A stretch of 61,243 bases of DNA, taken from the NCBI RefSeq assembly GCF_004332155.1, contig NZ_SJDV01000011.1, positions 1 through 61,243 on the forward strand, in the 5' to 3' direction. Positions within the stretch are counted from its first letter, which is position 1. Each line of letters begins with the position of its first letter. Shown one piece after another: positions 19,071 through 27,964 of this stretch. The translations under genes were made by a program, and so were the position numbers. The stretch is from Gramella sp. KN1008. GTDB taxonomy: Bacteria > Bacteroidota > Bacteroidia > Flavobacteriales > Flavobacteriaceae. The notes beneath the pieces were generated by a model that was not told the DNA's origin, searched no databases, and worked only from the letters and a program-made list of their open reading frames with translations.

Positions 19071-20093
19071 ATGAAAACAAGATTTATTGTACTGCTATTT
19101 GCCACGTTCACTTTTTCAAACGTTCAGGCTCAATTTCTTAAAAAACTTAAGGATAAGGTAGCAGAGAATTTTACCGAGGATATAACCCAGTATTATAAGG
19201 AAGATAATGGAGTTACACATCCTGTACATGAGGCCAATATGCATAAAATTGTTTTTTCAAATCAGCTTATAGAACATGATAATTATAACGAGGATGAATT
19301 TATTACTGATTATAAGATGGGCGATCCTCTTTATTTTCGTGCGTTCTGGAACAAAAGTATGTACAACTTATGTGTAGATCATTTTAAGACTGATTATATC
19401 AAATTAAGTGATGTAAGCATTTTAGTAAAATATCTTATAGACGGCGAACTAATTTATGAAGACTTTCAGGTAAACTTAGTCGACATAGATAATTGGGATA
19501 AGCAGAAATTTACCACATTCTGGGGAGCTGTTGTACATCCAACCGAAAACATACAGTTGCTACAATGGACTTTCAAAAAATTACTTATTGAACATCCGGA
19601 ATTAATGGAAAAAGAGGATGAGTACGTCCTTGGAATAGAGCTGCATCTGGCATATGAAGACGATAATGATGAAGTTAAAAACATAGGGTTATTGGCTGAA
19701 GGTTCATTAAACGTCACACAGGATATGGAGGGGATACAAAAACTCTACGCATCGCCTGGAGTAGGAATTCCAATTGCTAAAGCCCATGATAAGGACTTAG
19801 AGGCAGCTTCCTTAACCACCTTAATTCTTCATGCAGAAGACAAAAAATGGAGTGAGAAGTATCAAAAGGTGGTTTTAACCGGTAGAGATTGGACCGTACT
19901 TAGACATAATAATACAGGGCAGATTATTGGACGGATAAGAGGAATCGCAGGTATTGGTAAATGGAAAGATGGTTCCTGTAGGTACAGGCATTATGATATT
20001 TTCCAGAATTATGTAGGAAATGACTTTAAAGGAAAATTAAGTATTTATGGAATGGGAAGCGGTGCGGACATTCCTTGTAATGTTTTAAAATAA
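19071..20093 (+). CDS. Secreted protein of unknown function
   Basis: This 340-residue protein has a signal peptide (MKTRFIVLLFATFTFSNVQA, cleavage before QF) and no further membrane segment. I do not recognise the family. The mature N-terminus is a short basic amphipathic helix (FLKKLKDKVAENF). The middle is mixed alpha/beta with several Tyr-rich stretches, and the C-terminal third contains WTVLRHNNTGQIIGRIRGI. It stands alone between a 230-bp spacer and a strong bidirectional terminator. No function is proposed. Confidence 0.72.
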   Translation: MKTRFIVLLFATFTFSNVQAQFLKKLKDKVAENFTEDITQYYKEDNGVTHPVHEANMHKIVFSNQLIEHDNYNEDEFITDYKMGDPLYFRAFWNKSMYNLCVDHFKTDYIKLSDVSILVKYLIDGELIYEDFQVNLVDIDNWDKQKFTTFWGAVVHPTENIQLLQWTFKKLLIEHPELMEKEDEYVLGIELHLAYEDDNDEVKNIGLLAEGSLNVTQDMEGIQKLYASPGVGIPIAKAHDKDLEAASLTTLILHAEDKKWSEKYQKVVLTGRDWTVLRHNNTGQIIGRIRGIAGIGKWKDGSCRYRHYDIFQNYVGNDFKGKLSIYGMGSGADIPCNVLK

Positions 20094-20098
20094 TTGAA

Positions 20099-20132
20099 AA
20101 AGGCTTCCCGACGAGATCGTCGGGAAGCCTTT
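20099..20132 (+). terminator. Strong bidirectional terminator hairpin
   Basis: Complementary arms of up to 16 bp (AAAGGCTTCCCGACGA with its reverse complement) meet at a very short turn. T-rich sequence flanks both sides, including five T on the minus strand. It starts six bases after the stop of the secreted-protein gene. Confidence 0.9.
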
Positions 20133-20870
20133 AATTTTTATCAATGATTAATTAAAGGAAATAGACTTTATAATTTAATCTCTCCTGATAAGACCAGGCG
20201 AAATCAAGTGAATCTGCGCTGGCCAGGGAGATGCTTTGTACCGGTAAAGAAAGCGGGAAAATAAATTCAGAATGCGATAAGGCCAGAACAGCAAGCTGTG
20301 TACACTGGGAAAAGCTGGAGAAGTATAGCTTCGTTGTATAAAAACATTCCTCCGTTTTATATAAAAAAATATAAACCAGGTAGATCATTGTAAAGCATTA
20401 TACCACCTATAGCTGGAAGTATTGGGGAAGTCATTCTACCCTTTTTGTTGAAGAATTTTATAAAAGCTAATTCAGATTCACCCAGGACTAATCGTTTTAA
20501 AAAACCAGACTTTCCTTTATAAATATAATTTAATAGTGGCCAGGTATCGTATACCCGGTAACCTGATTATTCAGCAAAGCATAGGGCTTGTGATTGGGAT
20601 TAATGAGTTGAGAAATAATTCATTTAATCTAATTAACCGTTTAAATCAAAATAACAGCCATTCGGAGCAAAGTTTGAAAACTTGCATTCAAAACCGTCAC
20701 ATACAACTGAAGTTCTGGTCTATATTAATGAAACCTTTTAGGATAATTAACAAGAAAATACACTGGAGATCATGTTTACGCTATTGTCAACTTTAGCTAC
20801 AATCGGGTAGAATTATCTTTTCTCTTTTAAGGAGAGATACAAGCACCCTATGAGTATGAAATTCAAATAA
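20133..20870. other. Spacer of about 740 bp without a supported gene
   Basis: Open frames of 60-90 codons occur on both strands but show no recognisable protein pattern or credible start. The region contains a weak LytTR-like pair (ATAATTCAT, 12 bp, ACCGTTTAA at 20615-20644), about 230 bp before the serine hydrolase start, and a small palindrome AAGTTT-GA-AAACTT near 20670. Its length suggests regulatory DNA or a decayed gene. Confidence 0.4.
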
Positions 20871-22037
20871 ATGAATAAGTTAGTGATGAAAATTTTTAAA
20901 GCTTTTATAATTCCAGTGGTTATCATCTTTTTAATTGCAGCCTGTACCGAAACAAAATCTGAACCGGTAGGTGCAAATGAAACCATAATACAACTGGTTA
21001 ATGATACCACTCAAAAAAGAAGTCGGACAGAAATAGACGGGTTTATTGATATGGCTATGGATACACTGGAAATACCGGGAATTTCAATGGCAGTAATTAA
21101 TAACGGAAAAGTTGTTTATCATCGGGCATCAGGTATAGCTAATCGTGAAACTGGTCAAAAAGTAAATGATAGCTCTATTTTTGAGGCGGCATCCATATCC
21201 AAGTCGGTTTTTGCCTATTTTACTTTAAAGATGCATGAAAAATCTATCATAGATATTGAAAGACCATTATCGCTGATGCTTGAGGATCCTGATTTTAAAG
21301 AATTCCCGGAAACAAAATGGGTCACTGCAGAAATGGCTTTAAGTCATAAAACGGGTTTTCCAAACTGGCGATGGTTTAGTGAAGTGCCGGATAGTCTGAA
21401 CGGGGAAAAAGGGGAGTTTTTCATGGCGAAAAAGCCTGGAGAGTTTAATTATTCGGGTGAAGCCTACCAGTATTTGGCCAGAGTTCTGGCTAATAACAAT
21501 TTTATGAATATGAACGAGCTTGCCGGGCTGGTAGATAAGGAAGTCTTTGAACCCTTGAATATGAAACATTCTTATTTTGTGTGGGATGATTATCTATATG
21601 AGCATAAGGTATGGGGACATATGGAAGGTAAGCAGGATGGTCGGGAATGGTCATCAGGTCTTCCCAACATAACTTCCAAAACCATTGGAGCCGCTGGTAG
21701 CCTTCAAACGGAAGCCATGGATTTTTCTAAATTTATCATCGCCTTATTAAATGAAAAAGGGCTTGAGAAAAATACCTTCGAAAATATGTTTGCAGAACAT
21801 ACACCTATTCCTGAAACTAATAAATTCTATACCGATTTTAATGTAAAGGCCTGGGGATTAGGACTTGAAATTAGGGAAATAGATGATCAATTGTATTATG
21901 GACACGGGGGTAATAATGGAGGTTTTACCTCTTACTTTCTGATGAATAGGAAAAACAAAAACGCTTATGTGTTCTTTATTAATAATGAACAGGGCCACGC
22001 TTTAAACAAAATGTTTATTGATTACTTCATCAGATAA
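20871..22037 (+). CDS. Serine hydrolase lipoprotein, class C beta-lactamase family
   Basis: This 388-residue lipoprotein of the beta-lactamase-related serine hydrolase family (PF00144) has a lipobox ending in Cys25 (IAAC). The nucleophile motif S-x-x-K is Ser108-I-S-Lys111 in EAASISKSV. The second motif Y-x-N appears as Y-S-G in FNYSGEAYQY, and the third (KTG-like) is HGG in YGHGGNNGG. Such proteins act as peptidases or esterases; a true beta-lactamase role is unlikely. An ATG five codons downstream would also give a good signal peptide. Two LytS-type kinases follow, the first after 11 bp, which suggests an operon linking the hydrolase to signalling. It is most similar in this window to the serine hydrolase at the right end: both share NWRW and YSGE. 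Confidence 0.88.
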   Translation: MNKLVMKIFKAFIIPVVIIFLIAACTETKSEPVGANETIIQLVNDTTQKRSRTEIDGFIDMAMDTLEIPGISMAVINNGKVVYHRASGIANRETGQKVNDSSIFEAASISKSVFAYFTLKMHEKSIIDIERPLSLMLEDPDFKEFPETKWVTAEMALSHKTGFPNWRWFSEVPDSLNGEKGEFFMAKKPGEFNYSGEAYQYLARVLANNNFMNMNELAGLVDKEVFEPLNMKHSYFVWDDYLYEHKVWGHMEGKQDGREWSSGLPNITSKTIGAAGSLQTEAMDFSKFIIALLNEKGLEKNTFENMFAEHTPIPETNKFYTDFNVKAWGLGLEIREIDDQLYYGHGGNNGGFTSYFLMNRKNKNAYVFFINNEQGHALNKMFIDYFIR

Positions 22038-22048
22038 GGCTTAGGATT

Positions 22049-23155
22049 ATGTGGAAACGGACTAACAAAGTATTAAGTACTTCCGAAGGCAGGTTGTTTA
22101 TTTTTCTATCCATCTTTTATTCAATCTATTTTTTTATCAGAATTGGGATAAACATTTACGCTAGATTATTTATTAACTATTTCAATGCTCCTATTGCTAT
22201 TACAGATTCTTTAAAAGTCTGGGCGATAGAATATTTCACCACCTTAATGGTAGCCGGATCTCTTATCCTTTTCACACGAAAACAATTTCAAAGAAAATAT
22301 TCATGGATAAGGATAATTGTCTTTAATTTTTTCTATTCAGTTGTATTGACTTTTTTTATAATTATTTTATACAACTTAGGGGGATACTGGTTTATTGAAA
22401 GAAGCTTTGAAAATCCTCTGGATTATTTTCAGAACATATTAATAAATTTTCCTTTTTACTTTCTTTTGGTGTTATGTTTCAATTTCATCATTCTGGCCTA
22501 TTATTATTTAGAAGAGAGTAAGAGCACCCAGATCGCGAAAAACGCTTTAGAGAACGAATTGAATATTTCTAAATTTAAGATTCTTAGCTCTCAGGTACAG
22601 CCCCATTTTTTATTTAACAGTATTAACAGCGTTATTAATCTAATAGATGAGGATAAAAGAAAAGCTCAGGATTCGCTTGTTGATCTATGTGATTTCTTCA
22701 GGAATGTACTGGAGGTGGGAGATGACCAAACCATATTACTGGAAAGGGAAGTGTTTATCCTGGAAAAGTATGTCGCTATGATGAAAACAAGGTTTGATGA
22801 TAAGCTTATATATATTAATAACATTGAACCAGATTGCTTAAATTGTAAATTACCTTCTTTATTACTTCAGCCAATAGTAGAAAATGCTTTGAAGTATGGA
22901 TATAGCCGTGAACACAAAGTTCTCAAAATAGAAGTAGCCGCTACGAAAACAGATGATTCTCTGGAACTGAAAATCATGAATAATGGGCGGCACATAGATG
23001 ATATTGAGGAAATATATAGTCGCGGGACCGGGATGAGCAATCTTAAGAAAAGACTTGATCATTTATATGATTATAACTACACACTGGAAATTAAAAATAA
23101 CCTAAGTCCTAACCAGGTCGTTTTTCATTTTATTCTTCCGCTCAATGAAAGATAA
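22049..23155 (+). CDS. LytS-type sensor histidine kinase (kinase 2)
   Basis: This 368-residue kinase of the LytS/YehU family has four hydrophobic segments at about residues 16-38, 60-77, 86-112 and 133-153. The H-box VQPHFLFNSINS carries probable phospho-acceptor His186. The N-box is IVENALKYGY and the G-box is RGTGMSNLKKR. The distances between these boxes match kinase 1 closely. It lies 11 bp after the serine hydrolase gene and 75 bp before kinase 3. No LytTR regulator is next to it, which is unusual, since such kinases normally sit beside their regulator. The second LytTR regulator about 35 kb away, beside a related serine hydrolase, is a reasonable partner by analogy only. Confidence 0.9.
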   Translation: MWKRTNKVLSTSEGRLFIFLSIFYSIYFFIRIGINIYARLFINYFNAPIAITDSLKVWAIEYFTTLMVAGSLILFTRKQFQRKYSWIRIIVFNFFYSVVLTFFIIILYNLGGYWFIERSFENPLDYFQNILINFPFYFLLVLCFNFIILAYYYLEESKSTQIAKNALENELNISKFKILSSQVQPHFLFNSINSVINLIDEDKRKAQDSLVDLCDFFRNVLEVGDDQTILLEREVFILEKYVAMMKTRFDDKLIYINNIEPDCLNCKLPSLLLQPIVENALKYGYSREHKVLKIEVAATKTDDSLELKIMNNGRHIDDIEEIYSRGTGMSNLKKRLDHLYDYNYTLEIKNNLSPNQVVFHFILPLNER

Positions 23156-23230
23156 ACTAAACGCTTTGAAAACTTCATATTTCTATATGTCCATACTTAC
23201 TACTATAACCTCTGATAGTCGTTCTGATTA

Positions 23231-24310
23231 ATGAAGTTCATTCGACATATCGATTTAAGGTTGTTTGTACTAATAGATGCATACTATGTCATTTATATCT
23301 TAATGGCAATAGTCCAGAATTATTACGCCAGATACTTTACTGATTCTTTTAATCCCAGAATAGGTTTTGGAGATACACTTAAGCTACATCTGCTGGAATT
23401 TGTTTTGATGAATATCTATCTTATACTTATCTCAATATTTGTGAAAAAAGTATTATTACCAAGATTTTCCTGGTCACTGGTCATCGGTCTTTCTTTATTT
23501 GGGGCCATGCTATTCTATTTTCCTTTTTTTATTTTCCTTGGCTTTTTCGAAAAGGTTCTTTTTACTTCAATAGAATATGAAGCGATTTTGAATAGTTTTG
23601 ATCTTTTAATCATTAATCTGCCAAAGGCCTTTATCTTTATAAGTGCCTTCCTGTTCATTATCCTGGCTTATTATTATAGTGCAGAAGTAAAGATCCAGGA
23701 GCAAACCAAGTTCAAATTCCAGAATGAACTTCTGGAAATGAAACTTCAGGTCCTTAATTACCAGCTCAAACCCCACTTTCTTTTTAATTCTATAAATAAT
23801 ATAGTAAGTCTTATCGATTCCAACCGGAAACTAGCGAAAGAGGCTTTATACGATCTAAGCGATTTTTTTAGATCGGTATTAAAGACAGGGGTTAAATCAA
23901 AAATAACACTGGCAGAGGAACTGAAAATTACCGATGGGTATCTTAAAATGATGAAATTGCGATTTGGAAAAACTTTGAAAATCTCAAAGAAGATAGAATA
24001 CGATCTTCTTCAGAAAGAGGTACCTGCAATAATCCTTCAACCTTTTATTGAGAATGCGTTTAAGCATGGGTTTACTAACAATACCCTGACCATACAGATT
24101 AATGCTTACAGTGAAGAGAATAATATGATCTTAGAAATCCTTAATAATGGGAAACCACTTAAGGCGAATTTTAAGGAAAATGGTTTTGGTATTTCCATTA
24201 CTCGACAGAAATTACATAATTTATACGGCACCTATTACAAAATGGAATTCGCCAATGTATCCATAAAAGATAAGGATTGGGTCCAGGTTAAAATTTCATT
24301 TCCTATATAA
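23231..24310 (+). CDS. LytS-type sensor histidine kinase (kinase 3)
   Basis: This 359-residue paralogue of kinases 1 and 2 has four hydrophobic segments at about residues 9-29, 53-71, 82-105 and 128-149. The H-box is LKPHFLFNSINN with probable His182, the N-box FIENAFKHGF and the G-box NGFGISITRQKL. The second position of the G-box is less canonical than in the other two kinases. It follows kinase 2 after 75 bp on the same strand. Two related kinases in tandem without a regulator suggest either heteromeric sensing or convergence on one distant LytTR regulator. Confidence 0.9.
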   Translation: MKFIRHIDLRLFVLIDAYYVIYILMAIVQNYYARYFTDSFNPRIGFGDTLKLHLLEFVLMNIYLILISIFVKKVLLPRFSWSLVIGLSLFGAMLFYFPFFIFLGFFEKVLFTSIEYEAILNSFDLLIINLPKAFIFISAFLFIILAYYYSAEVKIQEQTKFKFQNELLEMKLQVLNYQLKPHFLFNSINNIVSLIDSNRKLAKEALYDLSDFFRSVLKTGVKSKITLAEELKITDGYLKMMKLRFGKTLKISKKIEYDLLQKEVPAIILQPFIENAFKHGFTNNTLTIQINAYSEENNMILEILNNGKPLKANFKENGFGISITRQKLHNLYGTYYKMEFANVSIKDKDWVQVKISFPI

Positions 24311-24435
24311 AACTGATGGTTGTTTTCCTCATTTAACCAAATTGTCATTTAATTGGGACATTGACAAAAATGGGCATCTATCTAATTTTTTTAAAGTTGC
24401 TTTCTACTTTATTCTGCTAAAAATATTCCATAAAA

Positions 24436-24453
24436 ATACCCCTTAAGAGGTAT
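24436..24453. promoter_or_regulatory. 18-bp imperfect palindrome upstream of the coiled-coil gene
   Basis: ATACCCCTTAAGAGGTAT reads nearly the same on both strands, with one mismatched pair. It ends about 57 bp before the chosen ATG of the next gene, as an operator might. No regulator is assigned. Confidence 0.3.
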
Positions 24454-24510
24454 TGACACGTTTTAACAATTTTTTAATGTTTGCCGGGTGAATTTTACCT
24501 CCTATTTAAT

Positions 24511-26436
24511 ATGAAACCAAATTATCTGCTGATACTGCTATTTATTTCTTTAAATACATACAGCCAACAGGTACAGAGAATTACGAAGAATTTTCAAACA
24601 GGTGATGGCATATATGGTATCGTAAAGATTTCCACTAAACCTATGACTTTCTCTGGTGGCTCGATTATGATCCAGCAAGATGATGTTATCGTTCAGGGAA
24701 TAAAATATAACGGAAAGAACTATTCGGGAAGTCAGTTATCTGCTCAGGGAATTCAATTTCCAATGGAATGCTCGAATTGCTACTTTACAGCAAGCGGAAC
24801 CGTTAGTATGCTAATCCCGGGATCAGTTCAAAGAGATTTCGGACGATTTGAAAGCGGGGGATCTGTTCATAAAGGAGGATTTTTAAAGACCAACCAGGAA
24901 GTTATTTTTTCCGCAAGTGTAAAGGAGCGTCATAATGCAAACAATAAAAATGGTTCTCCCTGGGAGAAAACGGGAAGAGTCGAAGAATTAAGAATCTCTG
25001 AGGTTCAGGGTTCTGATTTTCATAAAATAAGAAGTGCTGTAAAAAAGGCTTCAAGTTCATTGAATTCTAATTCAACCTCTTCTAACAATAATAGCAATAG
25101 CCCCTCTTCTAATTGGAACGGTCAAGCCCATGTAGCCCATGTTGCAGAACTAGAGTGGAAAGCCAAAAACAAGTCTGCCAATAAAAGTAATGGGCTTTCA
25201 AGAGATGAATTTCATAAGCAGCATGTTCAGCAGAATAATGCTGCGTATTATGAGAGGGAAAAGAAGAAAAAGTCTAACGATAATGCTTCGATGAAAGAAT
25301 TTCAGCAACAACAGCAGCAAAAAACTTCCAGCATTATTGAGAAACAAGAACAGGAGCGTAGGGAATACTATGAAAAATTAGAACAGAGGCGAATTGCCCA
25401 GATAGAAAAACAAAGGATAGAAAATGAAAGGATGGACAGGGCGGCTACGCTGGCAGCACAGCAGATTCAAGGGGGTAATTATGTGGGAGCAGGTATGACA
25501 CTTGCTCAGGAGGCTGCTAATCAGGGATCAGTAGAAGGAGTAGCCGTAGCAGCCGGAGCTGGAATCGTCGCACAGATTTTTCATGATGCTGCAGAGGAGA
25601 AGGAAAGAAAGAGGAAAGAGGAAGCAAGACGTTTGGAAAGAGAAAGGATTGCAAGGGAGAGAGAAAGAGAAAGGCAGGCACTCCTGGCTCGTCAGAAACG
25701 AGAGTTCAATGCCATGGTTGATGAAATAAGAAGAGCAAAAAAAGCTATAGTCCAATCTCGGGAAAATTTTTTAAATGCAGAGATAAGTTATACAAAGACT
25801 TATGACAAATTTGCAAAAAACGGAGAACCCATTTACTTATTTTATACAGAGACCAGTAAGAATTATAACTCCTATAAAGAAAATGTAATTTTTCCTAATA
25901 CGATGGAGATCACAATCAGGGAAAAATCAGAACTTAGATTCTCACCTGTTATCGTCGTTTATCCTAATTCCAGTGGCGAATATCCTTATTTAAAGGATTT
26001 GTTTTCAGAATTAAAAGCAGAGTATTTTAAAAAGTCTGATTCTAACTACAAAATTTATAACTGGCGAAAGACTTTGCCCGAAATACAAAAACTATACTCA
26101 GCAATTTCGGAAAAAGCTTTGAAATCGAATTTTATTCCGAAGATACCTTCAGGAGAATTATTGGTGGAATTCAATAAATCTCAGAGTTCAGAAACAGATA
26201 ATGCTTACTGGACTATTGAACAGGCCGAATCTTCCAGAACTTCTGAAGATGAATACTGGTCCACCACTAAAGAACAGAATATTAATTTGAAAGACTCCTC
26301 GAGACCCGATTATTGGAACGATTCTATCGAGATTCCAAAAGATTCGGTTAATCCTGTCAAATCTGATGCGAAACCTGATTATTGGTCAACTACAAAAAAA
26401 CAGGATTCGATTCCCCAGAATAATTCTAAAAGTTAA
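24511..26436 (+). CDS. Secreted coiled-coil protein with C-terminal YW repeats, unknown function
   Basis: This is a 641-residue secreted or periplasmic protein. The ATG used here gives a clean signal peptide (MKPNYLLILLFISLNTYS); an upstream TTG is open but would add ten polar residues. An N-terminal beta-rich domain of about 130 residues contains a Cys pair (CSNCYF). A Ser/Asn-rich linker follows, then a long charged coiled coil. The coiled coil is interrupted by a hydrophobic, glycine- and alanine-rich stretch (EGVAVAAGAGIVAQIF) that could be membrane-active. The C-terminal 75 residues carry four short repeats with the core (E/D/A)YW, two of them as YWSTTK(E/K)Q. I do not recognise the family. 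The next gene, a TPR/barrel protein, follows after 20 bp, so the two probably act together at the outer membrane. Confidence 0.75.
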   Translation: MKPNYLLILLFISLNTYSQQVQRITKNFQTGDGIYGIVKISTKPMTFSGGSIMIQQDDVIVQGIKYNGKNYSGSQLSAQGIQFPMECSNCYFTASGTVSMLIPGSVQRDFGRFESGGSVHKGGFLKTNQEVIFSASVKERHNANNKNGSPWEKTGRVEELRISEVQGSDFHKIRSAVKKASSSLNSNSTSSNNNSNSPSSNWNGQAHVAHVAELEWKAKNKSANKSNGLSRDEFHKQHVQQNNAAYYEREKKKKSNDNASMKEFQQQQQQKTSSIIEKQEQERREYYEKLEQRRIAQIEKQRIENERMDRAATLAAQQIQGGNYVGAGMTLAQEAANQGSVEGVAVAAGAGIVAQIFHDAAEEKERKRKEEARRLERERIARERERERQALLARQKREFNAMVDEIRRAKKAIVQSRENFLNAEISYTKTYDKFAKNGEPIYLFYTETSKNYNSYKENVIFPNTMEITIREKSELRFSPVIVVYPNSSGEYPYLKDLFSELKAEYFKKSDSNYKIYNWRKTLPEIQKLYSAISEKALKSNFIPKIPSGELLVEFNKSQSSETDNAYWTIEQAESSRTSEDEYWSTTKEQNINLKDSSRPDYWNDSIEIPKDSVNPVKSDAKPDYWSTTKKQDSIPQNNSKS

Positions 26437-26456
26437 ATAAATCAATATTGAAAATC

Positions 26457-27809
26457 ATGAAGTTAAAATTACTTTTTATCCCATTAGTTCTATGTCTTTT
26501 TTCAACCCAGGTTTTTAGTCAGAATCTGGCCAGGGCCTATTATATTAAAGCAAAAGAGGCTTATGCTAGCAATCAGTATACCGAGACTCTGGAATTCCTG
26601 GATAAAGCTGAAAAAGAACTGGGAATGACCAATCCTGATATTTTGTATCTGGAACTGATGTCAAGATTTGAGATTGATAAAAGAGATAAAAAAATTCCTG
26701 AACTTTCAGAAGAATTTATGAGAACTGCAAGTTCCAGTGATGACCGAACACAACAAGTTGGTATGGTTGCAGTGGAACATAAAGAATTGCTGGAAGCTGA
26801 CAGGGAAGCAGAAGAGAATGCTTATAAAAGAGCAGTCAACACTAAAAGTCTAACTGCCCTAAGATCATATTTAAGTGGCTATCCAAATACTCCAAGAGCG
26901 AAAGAAATTAAAATTATACTTGAGAATAAAGAGGAAAAGGATTTTCAAAATGCCAAATCAGTAAATAATGTAAAGGTTTTTGAAGAATATCATGAGGATT
27001 ATCCGCAAGGAAGATATAGGGATGAGGTTAATGACCTTCTTGCTGAGGCTCGTGAAGAGGAATTATACACGAAGGCCATGAAACTGAATGATATTCAGAT
27101 TTATAATACTTATAGAATTAAATATTCTACAGGGAAATATATTGATGAGATTGAAGAAGCCAGAAAAAAGGCGATAATTGACAAAGCAAACCGTCAATTT
27201 GAAAATGAAGAGTTTGGCCTGGCCAAAAATACCTACCGTCAGTATAAAACCGATTATCCAAACGGAGAGCAGGTAGATCTTGCCAATGAAAGGCTTAAGG
27301 ATATCGATCAGGAAATGAAGAAAGAAGATCGGATCGCCAGTCAAACCTCTTCGAAGTATATTTTAGGTAGTTACTCAAGTAATGAAATGTTTGGATTGGA
27401 ATTCGGTAGGATGAGTCTGAGAGGAGTTGGAACTTATTTTAATTTGAACGCAAATCAGAATGTTGGTGATATCTCCATACTTTCGGCGGTAGAAAAAGAG
27501 TTGGTAAGTGAAGTATCTGAAGAATTTGAAGAAGCTAAAATTGGTGCTAATTTCGGTTTTACTTTTAAAGTGATTTATCCATTGTGGGCTTATGGAGGAG
27601 CCGGGGTGGTCTATACAGATTATTTTATTGAAACTGATGGCGAAATGATGTATTATGAAGTAGAAGGAGTAGAAAATATCCAGGTATATCCGGAACTGGG
27701 TCTACAAGTTAAATTAGGTAATATAGCTATCCTCAAGGCAGGTGGTGCATATATTGATGGAGAATTCTATGCTAAGGCAGGTTTTGGGTTTCAAACAAAA
27801 ATCTGGTAA
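26457..27809 (+). CDS. TPR-like protein with C-terminal outer-membrane-type beta domain
   Basis: This 450-residue protein has a signal peptide (ending QVFSQ). An N-terminal helical half starts with a TPR (YYIKAKEAYASNQY). It continues with at least four units of the pattern Y-x3-YP-x-G/T, seen as SYLSGYPNTPRAK, EEYHEDYPQGRYRDE, NTYRIKYSTGKYIDE and RQYKTDYPNGEQVD. The C-terminal 150 residues are glycine- and aromatic-rich strands (LWAYGGAGVVYTDYF, FYAKAGFGFQTKIW) ending in Trp, like an outer-membrane barrel or half-barrel. The chosen ATG is preferred over a TTG three codons upstream. It is the second gene of a two-gene unit with the coiled-coil protein and ends at a terminator. Family not recognised; a role in an envelope assembly is a guess from architecture. 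Confidence 0.75.
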   Translation: MKLKLLFIPLVLCLFSTQVFSQNLARAYYIKAKEAYASNQYTETLEFLDKAEKELGMTNPDILYLELMSRFEIDKRDKKIPELSEEFMRTASSSDDRTQQVGMVAVEHKELLEADREAEENAYKRAVNTKSLTALRSYLSGYPNTPRAKEIKIILENKEEKDFQNAKSVNNVKVFEEYHEDYPQGRYRDEVNDLLAEAREEELYTKAMKLNDIQIYNTYRIKYSTGKYIDEIEEARKKAIIDKANRQFENEEFGLAKNTYRQYKTDYPNGEQVDLANERLKDIDQEMKKEDRIASQTSSKYILGSYSSNEMFGLEFGRMSLRGVGTYFNLNANQNVGDISILSAVEKELVSEVSEEFEEAKIGANFGFTFKVIYPLWAYGGAGVVYTDYFIETDGEMMYYEVEGVENIQVYPELGLQVKLGNIAILKAGGAYIDGEFYAKAGFGFQTKIW

Positions 27810-27830
27810 TTATTTTTGAATTGGTTTAAT

Positions 27831-27861
27831 AAAAGGTTGTGCTGTAGGGCACAACCTTTTT
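27831..27861 (+). terminator. Bidirectional rho-independent terminator
   Basis: A perfect 12-bp stem AAAAGGTTGTGC/GCACAACCTTTT with a 6-nt loop is followed by another T. The A-run on the other side makes it usable from the minus strand as well. It lies between the TPR/barrel gene and the converging broken lipoprotein gene. Confidence 0.85.
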
Positions 27862-27964
27862 AATGTTAAAGTTATTATTATAAACCTCAGCTATAACAAA
27901 TTTAGTTTTGGTGGTATATCTACAAAAGATTGATTTGAGGATCTTAAATGTTTTGTGTTTAATG

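Noticed and set aside
20152..20388. 78-codon minus-strand open frame
   Set aside because: Low-charge composition, no recognisable pattern or operon context; probably chance in a spacer.
20615..20644. LytTR-like pair ATAATTCAT-N12-ACCGTTTAA before the serine hydrolase
   Set aside because: Two mismatches in one half and one in the other in AT-rich DNA, and far from the start codon; too weak to annotate.
20536..20796. 86-codon plus-strand open frame in the same spacer
   Set aside because: No ATG start, no protein-like pattern, no neighbours to support it.
24481..24510. TTG start for the coiled-coil protein
   Set aside because: It would place ten polar residues before a clean signal peptide that starts at the ATG at 24511.
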